From NCBI RefSeq assembly GCF_009932435.1, contig NZ_BJOU01000011.1:1-64000 (forward strand): a DNA stretch of 64,000 nt, read 5' to 3'. Shown here one piece after another: positions 41,424 to 50,500 of this stretch; position 1 is the stretch's first letter, and the number at the start of each line of letters is the position of its first letter. Made by a program: the position numbers and the translations under genes. The notes beneath the pieces were generated by a model. That model searched no databases, was not told the DNA's origin, and worked only from the letters and a program-made list of their open reading frames with translations. The DNA is from Gordonia crocea. GTDB taxonomy: Bacteria; Actinomycetota; Actinomycetes; Mycobacteriales; Mycobacteriaceae.

Positions 41424-41531
41424 CGCCGCATTGTCACACAGCCCGCGCGCCGCGGCCCGGGAAGCGGTCGCCCACCGCCATGTCGGATTCCCGCTAGCCC
41501 CGCCCGCCTGCACAGTGCGACAGTGGAGGTC

Positions 41532-42983
41532 ATGACCACGCCGACGCTGGACTTCGACCGCTGCTACGGCGCCCTCGAATCCCGGGACGAGCGCTTCGAC
41601 GGCCAGTTCGTCGTGACCGTCGCCAGCACCGGCATCTACTGCCGGCCGTCCTGCCCGGCACGCACCCCCAAGCGGGCCAACGTGGCCTTTGTCGCAACGG
41701 CCGCGGCCGCGCAGCGCCTCGGGTTCCGTGCCTGTCGGCGCTGCCTGCCCGACGCCGTCCCCGGGTCGCCGCGCTGGGACCACGCCGCCGACGTCGCCGC
41801 GCGGGCCATGCGCCTCATCGCCGACGGGGTCGTCGACCGCGACGGCGTGGGCGGCCTCGCGGCCGCACTGGGCTACTCACCCCGCCAGCTTGAGCGCATC
41901 CTCACCGCCGAGTTCGGCGCCGGCCCCCTCGCCCTCGCCCGGGCCCAGCGCGCCACCAACGCCCGAATCCTGTTGACCCGAACCGACTTGTCCATGACCG
42001 AGGTGGCCTACGCCGCGGGGTTCAGCAGCGTCCGCCAGTTCAACGACACCATCCGCTCGGTCTTCGCGGCTGCGCCGTCCCAACTGCGCGGGACCCCGTC
42101 GCCAGAGGCCGCGGTCGACCGGCGCATCACCCTGCGACTCCCGTTCCGGGCACCGCTGGACTCCCGGTGGTTGCGCTGGCACCTGGCCGCCCACGCGATT
42201 CCCGGCCACTCCACCGCCGAGCAACGCATCCTGACACTGCCGCACGGACCGGCACTGGCCGACATCGGCTTCGCCGACCGGCACGTGACCCTGCGGTTGC
42301 GCCACCTCGACCTGCGCGACCTTGGTGCCGCAGTCAGCCGGGTGCGGCGGCTGCTCGACCTCGACGCCGACATCGCCACCGTCGACTCGGCACTCGCCCG
42401 CGGCCGGTTCGCCCCGCTCGTGCGCAGCGCCCCCGGCGTACGCGTACCGGGGACTTCCGATCCGTTCACCTCGGTGGTCTCCACCATGGTGGGACAGCAG
42501 ATCAGCACGGCGGCGGCCCGCACGCACCTGGGTCGGTTGGTGGCCGAACTCGGCGCTCCCGCACCCTGGACCAGCGACGACGGCCCGACGCGACTGTTCC
42601 CCTCCCCCGCCGCGATCGCCGAATCCGGCTCGACCGTACTGCGCGGACCACGGCGCCGGATCAACGCCATCGTCGGCATCGCACGGGCCATCGCCGACGG
42701 GGAGATGGAACTGCACGCCGGGGTTGATGCGTCCCAGTCACACGACGCCTTGTTGGCCCGCCCCGGCATCGGCGCCTGGACCGCGGACTACCTCACGATG
42801 ACGGTGGCCGGCGATCCCGACGTCGCCCTGGACACCGATCTGGTGGTGGCGCGAACCGCCGCCGACCTGTCCATCGACCGTGCCGGGTTGGCCGACACCG
42901 CGCCGTGGCGCTCCTACGCCTCGATGAGGTTGTGGCGCCATCGCCTGCTCACCGTTCCAGATACCGAAGGACCAGCCTCATGA
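41532..42983 (+). CDS. alkA: AdaA-AlkA fusion (alkylation sensor plus 3-methyladenine glycosylase)
   Basis: The 483-residue protein combines three parts. An Ada-type zinc/methyl-acceptor domain (GIYCRPSCPAR...RACRRC, residues 1-75) is followed by an AraC HTH (about 85-190, MTEVAYAAGFSSVRQFN). An AlkA domain (about 200-483) carries the HhH LARPGIGAWTADYLTM and catalytic Asp in ALDTDLVV. The same layout is known for M. tuberculosis AlkA. It senses methyl phosphotriesters, activates transcription and excises methylated bases. It overlaps ogt by ATGA. Confidence 0.93.
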   Translation: MTTPTLDFDRCYGALESRDERFDGQFVVTVASTGIYCRPSCPARTPKRANVAFVATAAAAQRLGFRACRRCLPDAVPGSPRWDHAADVAARAMRLIADGVVDRDGVGGLAAALGYSPRQLERILTAEFGAGPLALARAQRATNARILLTRTDLSMTEVAYAAGFSSVRQFNDTIRSVFAAAPSQLRGTPSPEAAVDRRITLRLPFRAPLDSRWLRWHLAAHAIPGHSTAEQRILTLPHGPALADIGFADRHVTLRLRHLDLRDLGAAVSRVRRLLDLDADIATVDSALARGRFAPLVRSAPGVRVPGTSDPFTSVVSTMVGQQISTAAARTHLGRLVAELGAPAPWTSDDGPTRLFPSPAAIAESGSTVLRGPRRRINAIVGIARAIADGEMELHAGVDASQSHDALLARPGIGAWTADYLTMTVAGDPDVALDTDLVVARTAADLSIDRAGLADTAPWRSYASMRLWRHRLLTVPDTEGPAS

Positions 42984-43504
42984 CCACCCCGACCACGGCC
43001 CATCTGACGGTCGCCACCCCGAACGGGCCGTTCACCGTCCTCCACGACGGGCGGGCCGTCCTCGCCTCGGGGTGGACCGAGGACCCGGACTATCTGGCCG
43101 CCCTGGTGCACCCGGCACTGCGGCCCGAGAGCCTCCGTCCCGATGAGGCCCAGCTCGACGAAACCGCCGGCTTCGGCGACCGGATTCGCGAGGCGGTGGC
43201 CGCCTACTACGACGGGGACACCACCGCACCCGACCAGATCGACGTCCGCCAGCGCGGCGGCCCCTTCATCGAACAGGCCTGGAAAGCGCTGCGCACGGTG
43301 GCCCCCGGGGCGCCGCGCACCTACAGCGAGTTCGCCGAGTTGGCCGGCAACCCCGGGGCCGTCCGGGCAGCCGCGCGGGCCTGCGCCACCAACGCGGCGG
43401 CGCTGTTCGTGCCGTGCCACCGGATCCGGCGCACCGACGGCGGTCTCGGCGGGTTCCGCTACGGGGTGGAGACCAAGCGCTGGCTGCTCGATCACGAGGG
43501 CTGA
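42980..43504 (+). CDS. ogt: Methylated-DNA-protein-cysteine methyltransferase
   Basis: The 174-residue repair protein has the acceptor motif VPCHRIRRTDGGLGGFRYG and the HTH-like YSEFAELAGNPGAVRAAARACATN (read YSEFAELAGNPGA, RAAARACATN). It removes methyl groups from O6-methylguanine in one suicidal step. Its start overlaps the AdaA-AlkA stop, giving the standard mycobacterial alkA-ogt adaptive operon. Confidence 0.95.
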   Translation: MTTPTTAHLTVATPNGPFTVLHDGRAVLASGWTEDPDYLAALVHPALRPESLRPDEAQLDETAGFGDRIREAVAAYYDGDTTAPDQIDVRQRGGPFIEQAWKALRTVAPGAPRTYSEFAELAGNPGAVRAAARACATNAAALFVPCHRIRRTDGGLGGFRYGVETKRWLLDHEG

Positions 43505-43562
43505 CACCGCCCACCGGGGAAGGTAACCGGGGAATGTCAGGGGGTTCTGCGACGATCGGCGC

Positions 43563-44723
43563 ATGACTACCACCGCGGTCATCGCCCTCGTCTGTGTCTG
43601 TGTGCTGGCCGGCTTCGCCGTCGGATGGAGCGCCCAGGCCTCCCGGTCGGCCCCCGCGCTGGCGGCGGCCCGCGCCGAGGCGCGAGCCGTGCGCGAGTCG
43701 GCCGATCTCGCGTCGCACGCACTCGCCTCCGCCAGCGAGGACGCCGCCCGCCTCCAATCGGCGGCCATCGGCGCCTCGGTGAACCACGTGGTGGGACCGC
43801 TGCACGAATCCCTGCACCGGCTGGCCGAGCAGGTCCAGCGCACCGAGCGCGACCGGATTGGCGCGTACGCGGGGCTGAGCGAGCAGGTCCGCGACATGGC
43901 CCAGGCGTCGCACCGCCTCGGCATGACCACCCAGGCCCTGACCAACGCCCTGCACACGCCGCACCTGCGCGGCCGGTGGGGCGAGATGCAACTGGAACGC
44001 GTCGTCGAACTGGCCGGCATGACCAAGCACTGTGATTTCTCGACCCAGGTCAGCGCGACGGCCGACGGGAACGCGGTGCGGCCCGACCTCGTCGTCCACC
44101 TCGTCGGCGACCGCCACCTCGCCGTCGATGCCAAAGTCCCGCTGCACGCCTACCTCGACGCGCTTGCCGCCACCGACCCTGATCAGCGCGACCGCCACCT
44201 GGCCGATCACGCGCGGGCCGTGCGCTCCCACATCGCGGCCCTGGCCTCGAAGTCGTACTGGTCGGCCTTCGGGTCCAGCCCCGAGTTGGTGGTCATGTTC
44301 CTGCCCGGCGACCCCATTCTGGAAGCCGCCGCACGGGCGACGCCCGACCTGTTCGACTACGCCTATTCGCGCAACGTCGTCCTAGCCACCCCGTCGTCGC
44401 TCATCGCCCTGCTGCGGGCCGGGGCACTGGGCTGGCAGCAGCAGTCGCTCACCGAGGAAGCACGCACCATTCACGCGCTGGGCAAGGAATTGGCCGGTCG
44501 GCTCGACAGCGTGCTGACCCACTTCGACCGGGTCGGCACCAGCCTGGGCAAAGCCGTCGAGTCGTACAACGCGACGGTGGGAGCGGTGCAGAACAGACTG
44601 GCCGTGACCGCGCGCAAGCTGAGCGAACTGGACACCTTCGCCTCCGCCGAGGCCCCCGCCGAACCCCGGGCGGTGACGGCACAAGTCCGCCAAACAGTCC
44701 ATTCCGCTCCCACCGGAGGGTGA
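43563..44723 (+). CDS. rmuC: DNA recombination protein RmuC
   Basis: The 386-residue protein has an N-terminal membrane anchor (VIALVCVCVLAGFAVGW), a coiled-coil region (about 30-120), then the RmuC nuclease-like core: RGRWGEMQLERVVELAGM, RPDLVVHL, HLAVDAKVPLHAYLDA, and FLPGDPILEAA. RmuC limits inverted-repeat recombination in E. coli. The core belongs to the PD-(D/E)xK superfamily. It lies 58 bp downstream of ogt on the same strand. Confidence 0.92.
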   Translation: MTTTAVIALVCVCVLAGFAVGWSAQASRSAPALAAARAEARAVRESADLASHALASASEDAARLQSAAIGASVNHVVGPLHESLHRLAEQVQRTERDRIGAYAGLSEQVRDMAQASHRLGMTTQALTNALHTPHLRGRWGEMQLERVVELAGMTKHCDFSTQVSATADGNAVRPDLVVHLVGDRHLAVDAKVPLHAYLDALAATDPDQRDRHLADHARAVRSHIAALASKSYWSAFGSSPELVVMFLPGDPILEAAARATPDLFDYAYSRNVVLATPSSLIALLRAGALGWQQQSLTEEARTIHALGKELAGRLDSVLTHFDRVGTSLGKAVESYNATVGAVQNRLAVTARKLSELDTFASAEAPAEPRAVTAQVRQTVHSAPTGG

Positions 44724-44787
44724 GGCCCGACACCCACACCCGCATTGGGTTACCGGCAATCACCGTGCGACCCGGTACCGTTAAAAC

Positions 44788-45708
44788 GTGCGATTCCTGC
44801 AAGCCGAACCCGACCTGCCCCTGGCCGAGCAGTCCGCCGCCGCCAATCGGCGTGGTGTGCCGTGGTGGGGCGCGGTCCTCATCGCGTTCGGTTTCGCCCT
44901 GTTCGGCGTCATCCTCGACTCCGCCACCGCCCGCTTGTTCACCCTGTCCGAGGGGATCCACGCCCGGCAGGTCTGTTTTGTCCTCGGCTGCCTCCTCGCG
45001 GCCCTGGCTGTCCGCAACCGGGCGTTGTTCACCGCTGCGGTCCAAACCCCGCTCATCGCGGTGGCGCTGGTCATCGCCCGGGTCATCGGTGTCCAACTCA
45101 AGGGGCTCCTGACCGACGCCCACATCCCCCAGCTCGATTCGCTGCTGATCAAGCAGGTGTTCGCGTTCTCCAACGACTTCCCGGTCATCCTGTTCACCTT
45201 CCTCGCCGTGCTCACCGTCGTGATCGCGCGATGGTGGCGCTACCGTCAGGCGCGGGCTGCCGCCACCCTGTCGCAGCAATCGACGAAGACGAAGACGTCG
45301 GCCGACAAGCGCAAAACGGCCAAGGCCGCCGCCGAGGAGGTCACCGACTCGGCGACGCCGGCCGGCCCCAAACCGGAGTCCGCCGCCACCCGTGCCAGCC
45401 GGGCTGCCGCCGCCGCCCAGGCCAACCCGCGGCCGGCTCCGCGGGTGCGCCCCGCCGGCGACCCCGGGCTGCGCGCCAGCCCCGCCGTCGTCCCCAGCTC
45501 TCGTGGGGCCCGTCCGCCGGCCGGTCGGCCCGGCGAACCGGCGGTCCGGCCCCGGCAGAACCGCATGACCGCCGGTGCGGTCTCCCGCGAACGCGCAGCC
45601 TCACCGCAGCCGCAGCACCAGCCGCGCCCCGCGTCGGCACCGTCGCAGCAGCCCCCGCAAAGCCTGCGCCGTACGGCACCCCCGCCGCTCGACGACGAAG
45701 GTTTCTGA
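44788..45708 (+). CDS. DUF6542-like membrane protein with long basic/Pro-rich tail
   Basis: The 306-residue protein has four membrane helices in residues 25-150 (VPWWGAVLIAFGFALFGVIL and others). A 150-residue disordered tail rich in Ala, Pro, Arg and Gln follows. A similar protein sits near ychF and xse genes in mycobacteria. Function unknown. No ribosome site precedes GTG 44788, but TACCGT ends 6 nt before it, so the mRNA may be leaderless. An IS481-type element has inserted 9 bp after its stop. Confidence 0.75.
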   Translation: MRFLQAEPDLPLAEQSAAANRRGVPWWGAVLIAFGFALFGVILDSATARLFTLSEGIHARQVCFVLGCLLAALAVRNRALFTAAVQTPLIAVALVIARVIGVQLKGLLTDAHIPQLDSLLIKQVFAFSNDFPVILFTFLAVLTVVIARWWRYRQARAAATLSQQSTKTKTSADKRKTAKAAAEEVTDSATPAGPKPESAATRASRAAAAAQANPRPAPRVRPAGDPGLRASPAVVPSSRGARPPAGRPGEPAVRPRQNRMTAGAVSRERAASPQPQHQPRPASAPSQQPPQSLRRTAPPPLDDEGF

Positions 45709-45717
45709 ACGGCGCCC

Positions 45718-45723
45718 GCTAGC
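45718..45723. repeat. Target-site duplication GCTAGC, left copy
   Basis: GCTAGC abuts the left inverted repeat of the IS. An identical GCTAGC (46821-46826) abuts the right one. The sequence fits the NCTAGN target known for IS481. The transposase stop codon lies in this copy. Confidence 0.85.
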
Positions 45724-46723
45724 TGTACTTCCCCGTGAGGTTGTGTACGCGGTCTGAGGGGACTTGGCCGCCGATCCCGGTGTGGGGTCGGTGGTGATTG
45801 TAGTGGTGGAGCCATGCGGTGTAGGCGGCTTCTCGTTCGGCTTCGCTGGCATAGGGTTTCGCGTAGGCCCATTCGGCGGCCAGGGTCCGGTTGAAGCGTT
45901 CGACCTTCCCGTTCGTCTGTGGCCGGTAGGGCTTGGTCTTCTTGTGTTTGATCCCGGCGTCGGCCAGTGCTTCGGCGAACATCGTTGAGCGGTAGCAGGA
46001 GCCGTTGTCGGTCATCACTGCGGTCACCCTCACACCGTGCTCGGCGAAGAACGCGTTCGCCCGCCGCCAGAAGCCGGCCGCGGTCTCCTTGCGTTCGTCA
46101 TCAAGGATCTCCGAGTACGCCACCCGGGAGTGGTCATCGACGGCGTGGTGCAGGTAGCGGTAACCACGCGAGCCCGGTGCTCCCGAGCGTGCTGCCCGGT
46201 CGCGGGCCACACCGGCGGTACGGTCGGCGGCTGATCCGCGACCATGCACACGCCAGCCGCCGCCGTCGGGGATTCGGCCTTGTTTCTTGATGTCGACGTG
46301 CACGAGCTGGCCGGGCCGGCCGACCTCGTACCGTTTCGGTTTCGGTCTGCGTACCGGCAGTCCGGTGGCCTGGTCGATATTGGCCAGCAGCGGCATCTGA
46401 TAGCGGTCGAGGACCCGGCCGACCGTCGAACGCGGGATACCCAGGTGATAGGCGATCCGATGCGGGCCCCACCGGCGGGTGCAGCGCAGGTTGATGATCC
46501 GGCGCTCGGTGCGGCGGGGCAGCCGGGCCGGTGAACGTGTGGGCCGGGAACTGCGGTCGGTCAGCACCTGGCCGGCGCGGTAGCGGTCGGCCCACCGCTT
46601 GGCTGTGGCCGGTGAACACTGGAACCGTTCGGCAGCGCGCCGCAGTGACCAGCCCTGGTCCACCACGAGTGAAGCAAGACGTCGACGCCCCTCGGGCGTC
46701 AAAGGTGCGTTAGCGTGAGTCAC
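45719..46723 (-). CDS. IS481-family transposase
   Basis: The 334-residue protein has the usual VTHANAPLTPEGRRRLASLV start, an HTH region (WSLRRAAERFQCSPATAKRW), and a DDE catalytic core: HVDIKKQG, VDDHSRVAYSEI, VMTDNGSCYRS, and the Glu in GKVERFNRTLAAEWAY. The reading frame is intact. GTG 46723 gives the family start. Its last codons are TAC-AGC-TAG, where the stop is supplied by the duplicated target site, not by the element itself. Confidence 0.93.
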   Translation of the reverse strand: MTHANAPLTPEGRRRLASLVVDQGWSLRRAAERFQCSPATAKRWADRYRAGQVLTDRSSRPTRSPARLPRRTERRIINLRCTRRWGPHRIAYHLGIPRSTVGRVLDRYQMPLLANIDQATGLPVRRPKPKRYEVGRPGQLVHVDIKKQGRIPDGGGWRVHGRGSAADRTAGVARDRAARSGAPGSRGYRYLHHAVDDHSRVAYSEILDDERKETAAGFWRRANAFFAEHGVRVTAVMTDNGSCYRSTMFAEALADAGIKHKKTKPYRPQTNGKVERFNRTLAAEWAYAKPYASEAEREAAYTAWLHHYNHHRPHTGIGGQVPSDRVHNLTGKYS

Positions 46724-46820
46724 GAAGACCTCCGTGGCTAGATGGTGGTTGTGGTAACCCACATCCTGCCCGGAGGTCTTCGCCTCACCTCAGATGTTCA
46801 CAACGTGTCGGGGAAGTACA
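45724..46820. mobile_element. IS481-family insertion sequence, 1097 bp, complete
   Basis: Terminal inverted repeats TGTACTTCCCCG (45724-45735) and CGGGGAAGTACA (46809-46820) are exact over 12 bp. They extend to 22 bp with three mismatches (45724-45745 and 46799-46820). A 6-bp duplication GCTAGC flanks both ends. One full-length transposase is encoded. Intact ends, frame and duplication point to a recent insertion. It sits between the DUF6542-like gene and the nucleosidase gene and disrupts neither. Confidence 0.93.
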
Positions 46821-46826
46821 GCTAGC
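46821..46826. repeat. Target-site duplication GCTAGC, right copy
   Basis: This is the right-hand copy of the 6-bp duplication. Its CTA (46822-46824) is the TAG stop codon of the nucleosidase gene on the - strand, so the insertion landed exactly in that stop codon but duplication preserved it. Confidence 0.85.
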
Positions 46827-47403
46827 CCAATCCGGAATCGTCGAACCAGTCCGCCAGCAGCTGCGCCGCCGCGTCGATCCGGGCGGGCCAGTCGACGGCC
46901 GATTCGTCGGCGGAGTCGCTGACCACCTTCACCAAGCGCAGCGGTACGTCGAACTCGGCCGCCACCCGGGCGAACGCCGCCCCCTCCATATCCAACAGGT
47001 CGGCGATCGCCGCCAGCTCGGCCCGGCGCGCCGAATCGTTGATGAAGCTGTCCCCGGTCGCCAATACCGTCCCGTCCCCGTCGGCGATGTCCCAGCTCGA
47101 CGCCGTCGGGTAGCCCAGCCCGGCCAGGGTCTGGGCGTCCAGGTCGTGCTCGGTGACCCGCGACGGCAGGAAGAGACCGCTGTGGTGGTCGTGCAGCGCC
47201 CCGGCCGTGCCGATGTTCACCACGGTCGAAACCGGCGGGTCGATGCCGTGGCGGGACCGCGTCAGCGCCGCGGTCAACGCCATCGCGGCGGTCGCCTTTC
47301 CGAGGCCGGTGATGACCAGTCGCGTACCGTTGCGCAGGTGCGCCGCCTCGGCCCGCGTCGCCGAAACCACCAGTACTGACGAGTAGCGAGTTGGATTCGT
47401 CAC
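46822..47403 (-). CDS. MTA/SAH nucleosidase-like (or futalosine hydrolase-like) protein
   Basis: The 193-residue protein belongs to the purine nucleoside phosphorylase fold: TGLGKATAAMALTAAL, VVNIGTAGAL, DMEGAAFARVA, and KVVSDSADES with the catalytic Asp. It cleaves an N-glycosidic bond of a nucleoside such as MTA, SAH or futalosine; the choice cannot be settled here. GTG 47403 is chosen; TAACCT ends 8 nt upstream and no ribosome site is seen, suggesting leaderless translation. Its stop codon lies in the IS target duplication. Confidence 0.78.
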   Translation of the reverse strand: MTNPTRYSSVLVVSATRAEAAHLRNGTRLVITGLGKATAAMALTAALTRSRHGIDPPVSTVVNIGTAGALHDHHSGLFLPSRVTEHDLDAQTLAGLGYPTASSWDIADGDGTVLATGDSFINDSARRAELAAIADLLDMEGAAFARVAAEFDVPLRLVKVVSDSADESAVDWPARIDAAAQLLADWFDDSGLG

Positions 47404-47582
47404 GTTGGAGAAGGTTACGTGAGAGTAGGCATACACAGCACGGCCGTTACTCCCTACGATGAAGCGGTCCGTTCGGGCACGACCCGAACTGCTTCGCGTG
47501 CCCAAAACCATCAGCCCGGGCCGCGATGCCGCCCCCGCCCCGCCATCAATCACGATTCGATGGCCTGACGCAGAGAGAACGA

Positions 47583-50500
47583 ATGTTTCGTCGTATCGCC
47601 ATTGTCAACCGGGGTGAGGCCGCCATGCGCCTCATCAACGCTGTTCGGGACCTCAACGCCGAGACCGGCCAGGACGTTGCGACGATCGCACTCGTCTCCG
47701 ACGTGGACCGCACCGCCACCTTCGCCCGCGAAGCCGACGCTTCCTTCGACTTGGGCCCCGCCGCCGAGCGCCCCTACCTGAACCTCGAGCTGCTCGAGCG
47801 CGCCCTGCGCGAGACCGGCGCCGACGCCGCCTGGGTCGGCTGGGGCTTCGTCGCCGAAGACCCCGCTTTCGCCGAACTGTGCGAGCGCATCGGCGTCACC
47901 TTCATCGGCCCGTCCCCCGACGCGATGCGCAAACTCGGCGACAAGATCGGCGCCAAGCTGATCGCCGAGGAGGTCGGCGTCCCGGTCGCACCGTGGAGCG
48001 GCGGCGAGGTCCGCACCCAGGAGGAGGCCGTGACGGCCGCCGAGAAGATCGGCTACCCGCTGATGCTCAAGGCCACCGCCGGCGGCGGCGGTCGCGGCAT
48101 CCGCCGCGTCGACGACGAGGCCGACCTCGTCGACGCCTACCAGCGCACCCGCGACGAGGCCGAGCGGGCCTTCGGCAGCGGCGTCGTCTTCCTGGAGCGC
48201 CTCGTCACCGGTGCGCGCCACGTCGAGGTCCAGGTCATCTCCGACGGCGAAACCGCCTGGGCGCTGGGCGTCCGCGACTGTTCGGTCCAGCGACGCAACC
48301 AGAAGGTCATCGAGGAATCGGCGTCACCGGTTCTGAGCCCCGAGGAGATCGACGAGGTCAAGACCTCGGCCGAGCGCCTCGCCGTCGCCGTCGGCTACCG
48401 GGGCGCGGCCACCGTCGAGTTCCTCTACCACCCGGGCGAGAAGTTGTTCGCCTTCCTCGAGGTCAACACCCGCCTGCAGGTGGAGCACCCGATCACCGAG
48501 GTCACCAACAGTTTCGACCTGGTCCGCGCGCAGCTGCACGTCGCCTCCGGCGGCAAGCTGGCCGGCGAACGCCCCCTTGAGCGCGGCCACGCGGTGGAGG
48601 CCCGCCTCAACGCCGAGGACCCCGACCGCGACTTCGCCCCCTCCCCCGGACACATCGCCCGGCTCAACCTGCCCACCGGTCCCGGTATCCGCGTCGACAC
48701 CGGGGTCAGCGAGGGCGACACCATCCCGGCGGACTTCGACTCGATGATCGCCAAGATCATCGCCTACGGCAGCACCCGCGACGAGGCGCTCGGCCGGCTC
48801 CGCCGCGCGATGTCGCGCACCGGCGTCATCATCGAGGGCGGTGCCACCAACAGCAGCTTCATCATCGACCTGCTCAACCAGCCCGAGGTCATCGACGGCA
48901 GCGCCGACACCGGCTGGATCGACCGCGTGCGCGGGGAAGGCCGCCTGGTCTCCTACGAGCACTCCTCGATCGCCCTGGCCGTGGCCGCCATCGCCGCCTA
49001 CGAAGAGGCCGAGACCGCCGAGTTGCAGCGCCTGCTGGCGACCGCGACCGGTGGCCGCCCCCAGGTCCACCACGAGAGCGGCCGCCCGCTGGACTTCAAG
49101 CTCCGCGGCGCCACCTACCGGGTCCGGGTCGCCCGGATCGGCGGGCACCAGTTCCGCGTCGTGATCGAGGCCGGCGGCGAGGTGCGGACCGCCGACGTCG
49201 AGTTGGAGCGCTTCGACTCCTACGCGGCCCGGATCACCGTGAACGGCACCCGTTACCGCGTGCTCGCCGACACCCAGGGTCCGATCTCGGTCGTCGACGT
49301 CAACGGCGTCTCCCACCGGGTCAGCCGCGACGAGGGCGGGATCGTGCGCGCCCCCGCCCCGGCACTGGTCATCGCCACCCCGTTGGCGGTGGGCGGCGAG
49401 GTCGAGGCGGGCGATCCGATTCTCGTCCTGGAGTCGATGAAGATGGAGACGGTGCTGCGCGCACCGTTCAAGGCCCGCCTCAAGGAGTGCGAGGTCACCG
49501 TCGGGGCCCAGGTCGAGGCCGGGGCGCCGATGCTGCGCCTGGAACCGATCGAGGACGACGACGACACCGCCGACGCCACCGATGAGACCGTCGTCCTGGA
49601 CCTGCCCGAGGCATCCGGCGACGTCGACCCCGCCGAGCGCGCCGACCGCGACCGCGAGGAGCTGCGCAGCCTGCTCATGGGCTTCGACGTGAATCCCGAC
49701 GAAGGCCGCCAGCCGCTCGACGACTATCTCCAGACGCGGGCGGCGGTGGTCGCCCGGAGTGGATCGCCGCTCACCGAAGAGGCCGATCTCATCGACGTCT
49801 TCGCCGATCTGGCCGAGCTCGCCCGGATCCGCCCGAAGGACGACGACGCCGTCGACGAGCGCGTGCACAGCGCCCGGGAGCACTTCCACACCTACCTGCA
49901 GAGCCTCGACGTCGAGGTCGCCGGCCTGCCGGAGTCGTTCCAGACCCGGCTGTCTTACGCGCTGGGCCACTACGGCATCGACGACCTGGAGCGCAACGTC
50001 GATTTGGAGGGCGCCGTCTTCCGTGCCTTCCTCGCCCTGCAGCGCCAAGAGGACACCGCGCCGGTCATCGCCGCCCTGCTGCGCCTGTGGCTCAACGAGC
50101 CGATCCCCGACGAGGCCCTGCGCGATCCGGTCGGCTCCGCGCTGGAACGGCTCGTCTCGGCCACCCAGGTCCGCTTCCCGGCGCTGGCCGACCTGGCCCG
50201 CGGGGTGCTGCACAACTGGTTCGGCCGCCCGCGCCTGCACCGCACCCGCGAGCACGTCTACTCCGAGGTGCGCGGCCACCTCGCCGAGCTCGACGCCAAC
50301 CCGGAGGCCGGCGACCGACCCGAGCGCATCGCGGCGATGGTCGGCAGCACCGAACCGTTGGTCAGCCTGCTCGGCCGACGGCTGGCCGAGGGCCTGGACA
50401 ACAGCGTGATGCTCGAGGTCCTGACCCGCCGCTACTACGGCAACAAGGGGCTGTCGGCGGTGACCCGCCGCGAGGCCGGCGGTTCGACGTTCGTCAGCGC

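Noticed and set aside
40428..41531. N-terminal extension of AdaA-AlkA (851-codon frame)
   Set aside because: The extension is antisense to the AI-2E-like gene and His/Arg/Asp-rich. The Ada domain begins just after ATG 41532.
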